From: Acuticoccus sp. I52.16.1
GTDB lineage: Bacteria; Pseudomonadota; Alphaproteobacteria; Rhizobiales; Amorphaceae
NCBI RefSeq assembly: GCF_022865125.1
Contig: NZ_CP094828.1
Location: 3,341,219 to 3,405,218, forward strand
DNA: 64,000 bases
Direction of reading: 5' to 3'
This document shows positions 53,724 to 63,322 of this stretch, in pieces. Numbering within the stretch: position 1 is the stretch's first letter; the number at the start of each line of letters is the position of its first letter. A program made the position numbers and the translations under genes. The notes beneath the pieces were generated by a model that was given only the letters and a program-made list of their open reading frames with translations, was not told where the DNA came from and made no database searches.

Positions 53724-55232
53724 CTAACCGGCGGCGAGTTTCATAACATCTTGACGAACGTCTTCCGACGTCGCCACGCGCGGGACTTTGTTCTGTCCGC
53801 CGAGCTTGCCGCGGGCGCGCATCCAGTCGGTAAACGCGCCGGGGGCGACGAACACCACGCGCGGAGCCTCGAGCTGATAGTCGCCGCGGCGGTGGACCTC
53901 GTAATCCTCGTTGCCCTCTTGCAGCGTACGGTCGAGGATGTCGGCGAAGCGGGCCGCGTCGGCCGGCGCGTCGAGCTCGACCACGAAGAGGTGTCGGCCG
54001 GCGCTGGTGCCCGCGTCCGGGTAGAGCGGGGCGACGGTGTATTCGGCGACGTGCCGGCCGGCGTCCTGCGCTGCGGCGAGGACGGCGGCCTCGATCTCGC
54101 GGCCCGACAGGTGCTCGCCGAAGGCCGAGAGGTAGTAGGAGGTGCGCCCTGTGACCTTCACCCGCGGCACCTCGCCGGGGATCAGCTCCACCACGTCGCC
54201 GATCTTGTAGGCCCACAGCCCCGCGCAGGTGGAGAGGACGATGCCGTACTCGCCCGCCGGCGCGTCGGCGAGGGTGAGGCGCGTGGGGGTCTCCGCCTCC
54301 CACTCGTCGATCGGCACGAACTCGAAGAAGAGGCCGATGTCGGTGTTGAGGCGCATCCCGTCGTCGATCCCCCGGTCGGCGGAGGCGACGAAGCCTTCGG
54401 ACGCCGAGTAGACCTCGCGCCAGTCCACCTCGGGGCTCGGACACCAGTCGGCGAAGGTGTCGCGGTAGGGCGCGAAGCTCATGCCGCCGTAAACCAGGAG
54501 GTTGAGGCCAGGATAGAAGGCGCGCACGTCGCGCGCCCGGCCGGAGACCGCGGCCAGCCGCTCGAAGAAGAGGATCAGCCAGGAGGGCGTGCCGGCCAGG
54601 CAGTGGATCGGCTCGCAGAGCGACAGGCGGGCGAGCCGGTCGATCTTGGTCTCCCAGTCCGCCTCCAGCGCTTCCTTGATGGACGGGAACACGAACGGGT
54701 TCGACCAGCGCGGGTTCTCGAGCCGCGCGATGCCGGAGAGGTCGCCCGCCTTGATGCCCTCGCCCAGCTCCGTCATCGCCACCGAGCCCGACAGCATGAA
54801 CGACTTTCCGCCCAGGACGTCGCTCCTCGGATAGCGGGCGACGTGGTGGGCGAGGAGATCGGTCCCGGCGCGCGCGTTGGAGCGGATCATCTCGCGTGTC
54901 ACCGGGATGTGCTTGGTGCGCCCGCTGGAGGTCCCGGAAGAGACCGCGAAGTAGGGGATCCGCCCCGGCCAGGTGACGTCGTCGAGCACGGGGAAGGCGG
55001 CGTCGAAGTAGTCACGCTTGAAGTCCTCGAACGAGCGCAGCGGCACGCGGGCCTGGAAGTCGGCGACGGAGCGGATCGACGCGAAATCGTGGTCGCGGCC
55101 GAAGCGGGTGCGGGCGGCGCGGCGCACCAGCCGCAGGAGCTGGCGCTCCTGGGTGACGGCGGCCGAGTGGCGGGTGCGGCGCTTCTCGCGCAGTTTGCCG
55201 TAGCCGCGCAGCAGCGGCGTCGCGTCAAGCAT
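53724..55232 (-). CDS. GH3-family acyl-acid amido synthetase
   Basis: A 502-residue ATP-dependent enzyme of the GH3 family, best known in plants for joining amino acids to auxin or jasmonate by way of an acyl-adenylate. The ATP loop is FAVSSGTSSGRTKHIPVTRE (about residues 93-112); SASEGFVASADRG and GLWAYKIGDVVELIPGE are the other adenylate-binding motifs; the C-terminal domain closes over the site. Bacterial members occur in many proteobacteria and their products are unknown. The start overlaps the stop of the upstream penicillin-acylase-like gene by eight bases, so the two are co-translated. Confidence 0.9.
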   Translation of the reverse strand: MLDATPLLRGYGKLREKRRTRHSAAVTQERQLLRLVRRAARTRFGRDHDFASIRSVADFQARVPLRSFEDFKRDYFDAAFPVLDDVTWPGRIPYFAVSSGTSSGRTKHIPVTREMIRSNARAGTDLLAHHVARYPRSDVLGGKSFMLSGSVAMTELGEGIKAGDLSGIARLENPRWSNPFVFPSIKEALEADWETKIDRLARLSLCEPIHCLAGTPSWLILFFERLAAVSGRARDVRAFYPGLNLLVYGGMSFAPYRDTFADWCPSPEVDWREVYSASEGFVASADRGIDDGMRLNTDIGLFFEFVPIDEWEAETPTRLTLADAPAGEYGIVLSTCAGLWAYKIGDVVELIPGEVPRVKVTGRTSYYLSAFGEHLSGREIEAAVLAAAQDAGRHVAEYTVAPLYPDAGTSAGRHLFVVELDAPADAARFADILDRTLQEGNEDYEVHRRGDYQLEAPRVVFVAPGAFTDWMRARGKLGGQNKVPRVATSEDVRQDVMKLAAG

Positions 55233-57486
55233 CGGGGCCTGCCGGGGCGGGTGGGGCGATCGGCGTCGGGTGGCGGAAGTCCTCGGCGAGGCCGGCCTCT
55301 GAGAAGGGCAGGCGGATCTGCTCGCCGCGGCGCCAGGCGCCCAGCATGTCGAACATGGTGCGCGATCCCGGCCAGCCGTCCTGCCCGCCGAGGAGCACGG
55401 CCCATGTGCCGTCCTCGTCGGCGAGGTCGGCGACGAAGCGGGCGTTGGCGCCGAAGTTGGTGTGGTGCACCTTCTGCGTGAACGGGTGCATCGACTTCAT
55501 CACCGTGTCGTTGGAGCCGCCGGAGGGGAACTCGATCGTCGGCAGCCGCGCCGCCAGCCACGGCAGCTTGGTGAACGGGTGCGACAGGCGCACCTTGTGG
55601 AGCCCGCCCCAGGTGCGGTGCGTCTCGAACGGCGCGGCGGCGCTCTCGACGGCGGCTTTGAGCGCGTCGACGAGGTCGGCCTTGGTCGCGGCGTCGACCA
55701 GCCGTTCCAGCCGCGAGAAGGGGCGCCAGTAGGGGCTGACGAAGCGCTGCGGCGAGCGCTCCTCCAGCGTTTCGACGAGCGGCTCGCTCACCAGCTCGAA
55801 CGCCAGCGCGCCGGCCGAGTCGACGCCGTAGCGCCCGTCCCAGGCGGCGATGGCGTCCATCACCGGGCCGGCGAGGCCGATGTCGGACGCGGTCAGCTTC
55901 AGCTTTTCGGCGACGGCGAGTGCGGGGGCGTGCATCACGTCCTGTTGCAGCGCCTTGAGGTCGGCGGCGGTGAGATCGTCCCGCTCGGCCAGGAGCGCGC
56001 CGATCCGGCGGAAGCGGTGGTCGGCGGCGAAGAAGAGGCTGATCGTCACCGGCGGGTCGACCGGCGCCTCGTTGGAGGAGACGACGTAGCCGTCGGCCGG
56101 GTCGAGGCTCATCGGCAGCTCGCGCCCCGTCAGCAGGCGGGCCCACTGGCGGTGCGCCTCGGCCGGGCCGACGACGAGGTCGCCCGGCGTCGCCAGCGGC
56201 CGGGAGGGGATGTGCGCGGCGACCATCTTGCCGATGTGCCCCGCCGGATCGGCCCAGATCATGTTGAGGCCGGGAAGGGCACAGCCGTCGACCGCGTCCG
56301 CGAACGTCTCCCACGAAGAGGCGCGCATGAGGTTGCGGAAGGGGGTGAATTCGTCGCTCGGCCGGTGCCCCATCCAGTGCAGCGCGACGGTGCCGGAGGT
56401 CATGTTGAAGGCGTGCGCGTCGCTCACCACGGGGCCGAACGCGCTCTCGCGCGCCGCCAGCTCGTGCGTCGCCTTGCCGGCCTTGATGGCGATGGTCCGG
56501 TCCTGAAGCGGCTCGGCCGACACGTCGACCAGTTCCGACGAGGTCGCGTGCAGGTTGGTGCCGCCCCAGGCGCCATGCTGGTTGCGGCCGACGCCGAAGA
56601 TCGGCAGCGCCGGGATCATGAAACCCCACACGTCGATCTCCGGCGTGCGGACGCCGGCGATCAGCCACAGGTTCGGCGCTGTGATGATGTGGTGCGGGTC
56701 GCACGCCAGCATCGGCACCCCCGAGCGGGTGCGCGACCCGGCGACGGCGAGCGCGTTGGAGCCGGCGCGGTCGAACGCGTTGGGGAGGGCGTCCTCCAGG
56801 TTGTCGGCGCCGATGGGGATGTCCTCGTCGGCGACGGCGGCGATGCCGATCAGCTCGGACCACATGCGCGCCCACTCCGGGTCCTCGCGCAGCGGGTTCA
56901 GCGTGCGCCAGACCTTCCACGCATAGTCCGCCGAGCACAGGCGCGAGACGGCGAAGAGCTGCTCGGCCGTCCACGGCTCGTAGGGGATCGAAAGGGTCTC
57001 GAACTCGGGCGGCAGGCGGGCCTCGGCGGCGGCGTTGATGCCGTCGGCGAAACCGTCCACCCAGGCGCGGGTGGCCGCCGGCATCAGCGCCAGCGAGGCC
57101 TCCGTCGCGCGCGGAAAGTCGATCAGCCGCACCAGACGGTCGAGTTCGATCGCGGCGCTGCCCGCGACCTCGGCGACGCGGCCGAGCGCGATGCGCCGCA
57201 TCAGCTCCATCTGCGCCAATCTCAGGTGCCCGTGGACGATGCCGAGGCCCACGGCCGCGTCCCGATCCGACCCCGCCTCGACGAAGGGGATGTGATTGTC
57301 GTTCCAGCGGATCGCGAGGCTGGTGTCGACCGGTGCGGTCGCGGGCAGCATCGCCAGCCGCTCCTCCACCGAGAGCGCGGGAAAGCGGCGCACGGCCGAG
57401 CGGCGCAGCACCGAGGAGGCGAGCCCCGCGAGGCTGAAGGCCTGACGGGTGCGGCGGCCGAATTGCTTGATTGTCGATGACATCAT
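55225..57486 (-). CDS. Penicillin acylase-family Ntn hydrolase
   Basis: A 753-residue N-terminal-nucleophile amidohydrolase. The pro-segment is cut before the Ser in FDRAGSNALAVAGSRTRSG (Ser243), followed by PMLACDPHHIITAPNLWLIA; further blocks are NMTSGTVALHWMGHRP and SSNEAPVDPPVTISL. Relatives cleave penicillins, acyl-homoserine lactones or other N-acyl amides. The N-terminus (MMSSTIKQFGRRTRQAFSLA) has only a weak hydrophobic stretch, so export is uncertain. ATG 57486 or 57483 is the start. It is the first gene ahead of the GH3 amide synthetase and diverges from the DUF6473-like gene. Confidence 0.88.
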   Translation of the reverse strand: MMSSTIKQFGRRTRQAFSLAGLASSVLRRSAVRRFPALSVEERLAMLPATAPVDTSLAIRWNDNHIPFVEAGSDRDAAVGLGIVHGHLRLAQMELMRRIALGRVAEVAGSAAIELDRLVRLIDFPRATEASLALMPAATRAWVDGFADGINAAAEARLPPEFETLSIPYEPWTAEQLFAVSRLCSADYAWKVWRTLNPLREDPEWARMWSELIGIAAVADEDIPIGADNLEDALPNAFDRAGSNALAVAGSRTRSGVPMLACDPHHIITAPNLWLIAGVRTPEIDVWGFMIPALPIFGVGRNQHGAWGGTNLHATSSELVDVSAEPLQDRTIAIKAGKATHELAARESAFGPVVSDAHAFNMTSGTVALHWMGHRPSDEFTPFRNLMRASSWETFADAVDGCALPGLNMIWADPAGHIGKMVAAHIPSRPLATPGDLVVGPAEAHRQWARLLTGRELPMSLDPADGYVVSSNEAPVDPPVTISLFFAADHRFRRIGALLAERDDLTAADLKALQQDVMHAPALAVAEKLKLTASDIGLAGPVMDAIAAWDGRYGVDSAGALAFELVSEPLVETLEERSPQRFVSPYWRPFSRLERLVDAATKADLVDALKAAVESAAAPFETHRTWGGLHKVRLSHPFTKLPWLAARLPTIEFPSGGSNDTVMKSMHPFTQKVHHTNFGANARFVADLADEDGTWAVLLGGQDGWPGSRTMFDMLGAWRRGEQIRLPFSEAGLAEDFRHPTPIAPPAPAGPDA

Positions 57487-57706
57487 TGGCGGGAAAACCG
57501 TCGCCCGGGAAGGAAGGTTCCGCCCCATCGCCCGTGACGAGGCGCAGCGCAAGGGCGATGCGGCCCCTGCGGCGATGCAAAGCGGCCACGCCGGGCAAAC
57601 GTGGCCACGCGCCTGAGGAATAACAACCATCCACGGCGCCGCCGCCCCTTCGCAGCCCGCCCTCGGCTCACTATGATGCCGCTCGACGGAAACAGGACAG
57701 GTCTTG

Positions 57707-58711
57707 ATGGGCAACGAGGCGTACCAAGAGCGGGATGCGGCGTTCTTCGATTACAAGCTCTTCGAGCGCTTCGACTTCTCCCTCCGGGGTCCGGAGTGGC
57801 CGATCGACGAGCCGGCGGACTTCAACCTCGTCGGATCGGCGCGTGTATTCGGCCGCTTCGTCGACAAGCCGTTGACGACGCTGCTCCAGGACGAGCATGG
57901 CATCCGCGCCCACAACCTGGGGACCGCCGGCGGCAACCCCTTCATGTACATGAAACGGCCGGACTTCCTGAACTATCTCGCCACCTCCAAGGCGGTGCCG
58001 ATCTTCCAGGTCTGCGGCGCGGACGGTCACTCGAACGACTGGTTCACCCGCATCACCGGGCGCACCATGCGGGTGAAGAAGGACGGGCTGGGGCTCCAGG
58101 TGGGCACGAACGTGCGCGGCGGCGTCGGCTATCGCACGGCGTTCAAGCAGCTGCCGTTCGCCGAGGTGGTGGAGCAGATCCGCAAGGGCCAGCAGTTCAT
58201 CCTCGACGATTACAGGGAGCTGAAGGCGGCACTGGGGCGCCCCGCCGTCATCATGTACTTCAGCGACCGGCCGGCGCGGAAACTCACCAAGCGCACCTAT
58301 CGCGATCTCTTCAAGTTTCCGCATTGTGTCGATCGGGACATGTGGGAGGAGCTGAAGACGATCTTCGAGTACAGCCTGGAGATCGTCAGCGACGACGGTA
58401 TGCCGTACACGGTGACCGACGGGAAAACCTCGGTGAAGGTGGATCTCTACCCGTCGGAGGCGATGCACCGGACGGCGGCGAACGAGATCGCCAAGCACCG
58501 GGACGCGATCATGGCGGTGGCGGATGCCCCGCCCAAGCCGGTGGCGGTGACGCGCAAGCCGCTGGCCGAGGCGCCGCCGCGTCGTGCCCGCAAAGCCGCC
58601 AGCCCGGCCGCCGCGTCGGCGCCGACGCCGGTGAGCGCGGAGGTGCGCGAGCGCCGCCGCAAGGCCGCCGAGGCGCGCCGCCAGCGCCGCGAGGTCGGCG
58701 GCTCGAACTGA
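57707..58711 (+). CDS. DUF6473-like protein
   Basis: A 334-residue cytoplasmic protein. Residues about 25-210 (FSLRGPEWPIDEPADFNLVG, GSARVFGRFVDKPLTTLLQD, AVPIFQVCGADGHSNDWFTR) recall the DUF6473 family of alphaproteobacteria, whose function is unknown. After residue about 270 the sequence turns into a basic Ala/Pro/Arg tail (EVRERRRKAAEARRQRREV), possibly nucleic-acid- or membrane-associated. ATG 57707 is used; no strong Shine-Dalgarno is visible. It is divergent from the penicillin-acylase gene and convergent with the transketolase-like gene. The family name is from memory. Confidence 0.6.
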   Translation: MGNEAYQERDAAFFDYKLFERFDFSLRGPEWPIDEPADFNLVGSARVFGRFVDKPLTTLLQDEHGIRAHNLGTAGGNPFMYMKRPDFLNYLATSKAVPIFQVCGADGHSNDWFTRITGRTMRVKKDGLGLQVGTNVRGGVGYRTAFKQLPFAEVVEQIRKGQQFILDDYRELKAALGRPAVIMYFSDRPARKLTKRTYRDLFKFPHCVDRDMWEELKTIFEYSLEIVSDDGMPYTVTDGKTSVKVDLYPSEAMHRTAANEIAKHRDAIMAVADAPPKPVAVTRKPLAEAPPRRARKAASPAAASAPTPVSAEVRERRRKAAEARRQRREVGGSN

Positions 58712-58826
58712 CGCGGCCGGCGACGTCGAACGCGCGCGCCGGGGCGGTCGCCATGACGTGCCGCCCATCTCGAGGCGGCAACGTGCCCGGGCGGGGGGCG
58801 TTCCCCCGCGCGGCCGACGCGCGGCG

Positions 58827-61175
58827 CTACACCGCGAGGCCGATGCGCCGGCGTGGGGCCAGCTCGTCGGCCGCCGCGGCGATCCCTTCCGCGTCGATGC
58901 CGTAGTGGTGGTAGAGGTCGGCGATGGTGCCGGTCTGGCCGAACGCCTCGACGCCGAGGGCCACCACGCGGTGCCCGGCGACCCCGCCCAGCCAACCGAG
59001 CGTCGCCGGATGCCCGTCGAGCACGGTGACGAGGCCGCAGTGGCGCGGCAGGCCCTCCATGATCTCCTCGACGTGGGCGAGGCGGCGCTCGCCGCGACGG
59101 CGGGCGGCACGGGCGAGCTGCCAGTCGGTGTGCAGCCGGTCGGCGGAGGTGACGGCGAGGATGCCGACGTCGCGCCGCCCGTCGGCGATGAGGACGGCCG
59201 AGTTGATCGCCTCGGCGGTGACGACGCCCTGGACGCAGACGACGACCTCCGCGCTCGGCCCCGGCGCGCGCAGCCAGTAGGCGCCGGCGAGGATGTCCGC
59301 CCGCAGTGCCGGGGTCATCGGCCGGATCGGCTGCTCCAGCGGGCGGGTGGTGAGGCGCAGGTAGGTGGCGCGCTCGTTGCCCGGCCCGCCGCTGCCGGCC
59401 ATCCGGTCGAACGCATCCTCCATCATCACCGTCAGCTCGTCGGCGAAGGCGGGCTCGTAGGAGACGAGGCCGGGCTGCGACAGGCCGATCAGCGGGGTGC
59501 CGATGGACTGGTGCGCCCCGCCTTCGGGTGCCAGCGAGATGCCCGAGGGGGTCGCGACCAGCAGGAAGGCGGCGTCCTGGTAGCAGGCGTAGTTCATCGC
59601 ATCGAGCCCGCGGGCGATGAACGGGTCGTAGAGGGTGCCGACGGGGTAGAGCTTCTCGCCGAAGTGCTCGAACGCGAGGCCGGCGGCGCCCATCGCCAGG
59701 AAGTGGTTCATCTCGGCGATGCCGAGTTCGATGTGCTGGCCCTCGGGCGAGAACTGCCACTTCTGCGCCGAGGGGACGCGCTCCTGGCGGAACGAGTCGG
59801 CGATTGCCTCGCGCGCGAAGAGGCCGCGCCGGTTCACCCAGGGGCCGAGATTGGTGGACACCGTCACGTCCGGGCTCATGGTGACGACGCGTTCGGCGAA
59901 CGGGCCGCCGCCACGGGCGAGTTCGTCCAGCACCTTGCCGAAGGCGGCCTGCGTGGAGATCGTCTTGTCCCCCGGCGGGATGAGCGCCGGACGCTCCACC
60001 GCGGCGGGCGTGGGGGCATCGCGGCGGGTGCCGAAATAGGGCGTCTGCGCGATGAACTCGCGCACGGCCGCCTCGTCGAGCGCGAGGCCGGCGGCGACGT
60101 CCCATTCCTCGCCCTTCGGCACCCCCATCGCGAGCTGGAAGGCGGACATCTGCGGCGGGGTCATCAGCCCGGCGTGGTTGTCCTTGTGCCCCGCGAGCGG
60201 CGTGCCCCAGCCTTTGACGGTATAGGCGATGAAGACGACCGGGCGATCATGGTCGATCGACTGGAAGGCGTCGATCACGGTCTCCATGCAGTGGCCGCCG
60301 AGGTTGGCCATCAGCCGGCCCAGCTCCTCGTCCGACCGCCGCTCCAGCAGGGCCGCGATGCCGGGTTCGTCGCCGATCTCGGCCGTCAGCCGCTTGCGCC
60401 AGGCCGCACCGCCCTGGAACGAGAGCGCGGAGTAGAGCGGGTTGGGGCAGGCGTCGATCCACCGGCGCAGCGTCTCGCCGCCCGCCTCGGCGAAGGCGGC
60501 GCGTTGCAGGGCGCCGTATTTGATGGTGACGATGTCCCACCCGAACGCCTTGAACACCTCGGCGATGCGGGCGTACAGCCCCTCTCGCACGACGCCGTCG
60601 AGGCTCTGGCGGTTGTAGTCGATCACCCACCAGGTGTTTCGCAGCCCCTGCTTCCACCCCTCCTGCAGGCATTCGTAGACGTTGCCTTCGTCGATCTCCG
60701 CGTCGCCCACGAGGGCGATCATGCGGCCGATCTTGCGATCCCCGGACCAGCCCTTCGCGGCGATATAGTCCTGGATCAGCGAGGAAAAGGCCGTCGCCGC
60801 GACGCCGAGGCCGACCGAGCCGGTCGAGAAGTCGACGATCGGGGCGCCGCCTTCGCCGCGGTCCTTGGTGCGTGAGGGGTAGGACTGTGCGCCGCCGTAG
60901 CCGCGGAAGGCCTGCAGCCGCTCCAGCGGCTCGCGCCCGGCGAGGTACTGGATGGCGTGGAACACGGGGGAGGCGTGCGGCTTGACCGCGACCTTGTCCT
61001 GCGGACGCAGCACGTGGAAGTACAGCGCGGACATGATCTGCACCATCGAGGCCGACGAGGCCTGATGGCCGCCCACCTTGATGGCATCACCCTCGCGCAG
61101 GTGGTTGGCGGAGTGGATCATCCACTGCGACAGCCACAACACCTTGCGCTCGATCTCCGCCAGCCTCTGGTCCAT
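58827..61175 (-). CDS. Transketolase-like TPP-dependent enzyme
   Basis: A 782-residue thiamine-diphosphate enzyme. The TPP-binding half (residues about 1-390) has KVGGHQASSASMVQIMSALY and the Mg motif ALVGDAEIDEGNVYECLQEG; the pyrimidine-binding half (about 430-640) has EGQHIELGIAEMNHFLAMGA with the activating Glu; the C-terminal domain follows. Its layout is closer to homodimeric pyruvate dehydrogenase E1 / long transketolases than to ordinary 660-residue transketolase, so the true donor may be an oxo-acid or a sugar. GGGAGG lies nine bases before ATG 61175. It stands alone between a convergent gene and the NicO gene. Confidence 0.85.
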   Translation of the reverse strand: MDQRLAEIERKVLWLSQWMIHSANHLREGDAIKVGGHQASSASMVQIMSALYFHVLRPQDKVAVKPHASPVFHAIQYLAGREPLERLQAFRGYGGAQSYPSRTKDRGEGGAPIVDFSTGSVGLGVAATAFSSLIQDYIAAKGWSGDRKIGRMIALVGDAEIDEGNVYECLQEGWKQGLRNTWWVIDYNRQSLDGVVREGLYARIAEVFKAFGWDIVTIKYGALQRAAFAEAGGETLRRWIDACPNPLYSALSFQGGAAWRKRLTAEIGDEPGIAALLERRSDEELGRLMANLGGHCMETVIDAFQSIDHDRPVVFIAYTVKGWGTPLAGHKDNHAGLMTPPQMSAFQLAMGVPKGEEWDVAAGLALDEAAVREFIAQTPYFGTRRDAPTPAAVERPALIPPGDKTISTQAAFGKVLDELARGGGPFAERVVTMSPDVTVSTNLGPWVNRRGLFAREAIADSFRQERVPSAQKWQFSPEGQHIELGIAEMNHFLAMGAAGLAFEHFGEKLYPVGTLYDPFIARGLDAMNYACYQDAAFLLVATPSGISLAPEGGAHQSIGTPLIGLSQPGLVSYEPAFADELTVMMEDAFDRMAGSGGPGNERATYLRLTTRPLEQPIRPMTPALRADILAGAYWLRAPGPSAEVVVCVQGVVTAEAINSAVLIADGRRDVGILAVTSADRLHTDWQLARAARRRGERRLAHVEEIMEGLPRHCGLVTVLDGHPATLGWLGGVAGHRVVALGVEAFGQTGTIADLYHHYGIDAEGIAAAADELAPRRRIGLAV

Positions 61176-61247
61176 GTGCGGGTCCTCCCTGGTCCGGAGT
61201 GTACCGCCATGATCCGAGGGTGCGCCAGCGGCGAAGGGACGAAAAGG

Positions 61248-62240
61248 CTATAGTTTCGCGACGAATGGGGCGACCAGGAACGCCGAGGCGACGAGCGCGA
61301 TGGCGATGCCGGCGAAGAGTTGCAGCAGCGGCACCGCGATGCCGGCATGCTTCACCCCGGCGGCGAAAATCGTCGCACCCCGCGCCGTCGCCGCCGAGAT
61401 GGCGACCAGGCTGATGAACGCGCCGGTGCCCAGCGCCATCGCGAACGCCGAGACGGCGCCGACGGCGAGGATGTTCATCCGCCATGCCACCGCGAGGACG
61501 AACACCGCGCCGGTGCAGGGGCGCAGGCCGATGCCGGCGATCAGCATCGCCGCGTCGCGCCAAGAGCGCAGCGCGTCGGTCTCCTCGATCGTGGGGGCGT
61601 GGCGGTGGCCGCAGCCGCACATCCCGTCCTCGTCGTGGTGGTGGACGTGGCGGCCGGTGCGCATCGCGTCCAGCCGGTCGGCCTGCCGGTCCCACACCGC
61701 GCGCAGGCCGGTGAGGGCGCGGCGGATGAGTACCACGGCGATGAAGAGGATCGCGAGGTAGCTGAGCGGGGCGAGGATGGTGTCGGTCGCCTCCACCGCC
61801 CAGCCGGCGGTGATCGAGAGCAGCGAGAAGCTGCCGTAGACGAGGATGATCGCGGTCAGCGCCTGCGCCAGGCTCGCCGCCAGCGACAGGGCGACGAGCC
61901 TCGACGCGCTCGCCCGGCTGGCGACGCCCGCCCCGGCGATGAGGAACTTGCCGTGCCCCGGCACCGCCGCGTGGGCGAACCCGTAGGCGAGCGAGGCGCC
62001 GACGAGGCCGAGCGAGGCGAATGTGCTGCCGCGCGCCTCCATCATGTGGCGCATCATCTCGTAGTAGGCGCGCTGCTGGGTGGTGGCCCACTTGGCCGCC
62101 TCGACGAGGCCGAGGCCGGAAGAGAGCAGGATCGCCGTCGCCGCGAAGAACGCCAGCGCCAGGACCGCCGCGACGGCGGTGCGCCAATGGCGCCGCGGGT
62201 GCGCGGCGACGCGCGAGCCGATGATGGGAACCGTACGCAT
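61248..62240 (-). CDS. NicO-family Ni/Co (metal) permease
   Basis: A 330-residue membrane protein of the NicO/RcnA group. Signature segments are YGFAHAAVPGHGKFLIAGAG and GLRPCTGAVFVLAVAWRMN; a His-rich cytosolic loop (HVHHHDEDGMCGCGHRHAP) lies in between. Six or seven helices are visible. NicO proteins move Ni, Co or other divalent metals, in either direction. ATG 62240 has GAGAGGG upstream; GTG 62246 is possible. It follows the metal ABC substrate-binding gene after 112 bases on the same strand, which suggests shared metal (Zn, Mn or Ni) homeostasis. Confidence 0.9.
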   Translation of the reverse strand: MRTVPIIGSRVAAHPRRHWRTAVAAVLALAFFAATAILLSSGLGLVEAAKWATTQQRAYYEMMRHMMEARGSTFASLGLVGASLAYGFAHAAVPGHGKFLIAGAGVASRASASRLVALSLAASLAQALTAIILVYGSFSLLSITAGWAVEATDTILAPLSYLAILFIAVVLIRRALTGLRAVWDRQADRLDAMRTGRHVHHHDEDGMCGCGHRHAPTIEETDALRSWRDAAMLIAGIGLRPCTGAVFVLAVAWRMNILAVGAVSAFAMALGTGAFISLVAISAATARGATIFAAGVKHAGIAVPLLQLFAGIAIALVASAFLVAPFVAKL

Positions 62241-62352
62241 TGACACCCTCTCGCCGAGCGATCGAACCGAGGCAACATGGTGGCCGTCCGCAGCGGGCGA
62301 ACGGCCGGGCCGGCGGGCGGCAGGGGCCGCGCCGGCGGCAATGTATCGAACT

Positions 62353-63318
62353 CTAGGCGCCCTTGCCCAGCGCCTTGACCAGAACCCCGAGGTTGTGGCG
62401 CATCATGTCGAGGTAGGTCGCCCCGTCGCCGCCCGCGGGCGACAGGGCATCGGCGTAGAGTTCGCCGCCGAGGGTGACGCCGGTCTCCACGGCGATTTGC
62501 TCCACCAGGCGGTTGTCGGCGACGTTTTCCAGGAACACCGCGTCGATCCCCGCGTCGCGGATCTGCGTCACCAGGGCTGCGACGTCGCGCGCGGAGGGTT
62601 CGGCCTCGGTGGAGACGCCCTGCGGCGACACGAACGTCACCCCGTAGGCCTCGCCGAAGTAGGCGAAGGCGTCGTGATTGGTGAGGATGGTGCGGGCGTC
62701 GAGCGGGATCGTCGCCATCTCGGCCTTCGCCTCGGCGTCGAGTGCGGCGATCGCCTCGGCGTAGGCGGCGGCGTTGGCGGCGTAGGTCTCGGCGCCATCC
62801 GGGTCCGCGGCGGCGAGCCCGTCGGCGATCGCGTGCACGTAGAGGACGGCGTTGGAGAGATCCTGCCAGGCGTGCGGGTCGTAGACGCCGTGGTGATGGT
62901 GCCCGGTGTGATCGGTGTCGGCGTGGTTCGCGTCGACGTGATCCGCATCGGCTTGCCGGTGGGCGGCCTCGGAGCCTGTGTCGCCGGTGCGCAGCGGGGC
63001 GACGTCGCGCGAGGCGACGATGACCGGCCCGCGATAGCCGGAGGCGGCGACGAGGCGCTCCATCCATCCCTCGAGGCTGAGGCCGTTCATGACGATGGCG
63101 TCCGCCTTGGCGACGGTCGCGGCCTGACGCGGGGTCGGATTGAAGACGTGCAGGTCGCCGCCGGCGCCGACGAGGGTCGTCACGGCGACGCGCTCGCCGC
63201 CGATCACCTCGGTCATGTCGCCGAGGATGGAGAATGTGGCGACGACCTGCAGCGGTTCGGCCGCGTGGGCGGGTTGCGCCGCGGCCGCGAGGCCGAGCGC
63301 CAGGAGGAGGGTACGCAT
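62353..63318 (-). CDS. Metal ABC transporter substrate-binding protein (ZnuA-like)
   Basis: A 321-residue periplasmic binding protein with signal peptide MRTLLLALGLAAAAQPAHA. Metal ligands: His in VGAGGDLHVFNPTPRQAATV, His in GVYDPHAWQDLSNAVLYVH, His in RTILTNHDAFAYFGEAYGVT and Asp/Glu near the C-terminal LGGELYADALSP. A long His/Asp loop (DHTGHHHHG and flanks) is typical of zinc-binding ZnuA. It begins just after the permease stop; the exact start may be GTG 63321. Zinc is favoured over manganese because of the His loop. Confidence 0.92.
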   Translation of the reverse strand: MRTLLLALGLAAAAQPAHAAEPLQVVATFSILGDMTEVIGGERVAVTTLVGAGGDLHVFNPTPRQAATVAKADAIVMNGLSLEGWMERLVAASGYRGPVIVASRDVAPLRTGDTGSEAAHRQADADHVDANHADTDHTGHHHHGVYDPHAWQDLSNAVLYVHAIADGLAAADPDGAETYAANAAAYAEAIAALDAEAKAEMATIPLDARTILTNHDAFAYFGEAYGVTFVSPQGVSTEAEPSARDVAALVTQIRDAGIDAVFLENVADNRLVEQIAVETGVTLGGELYADALSPAGGDGATYLDMMRHNLGVLVKALGKGA

Positions 63319-63322
63319 CACT

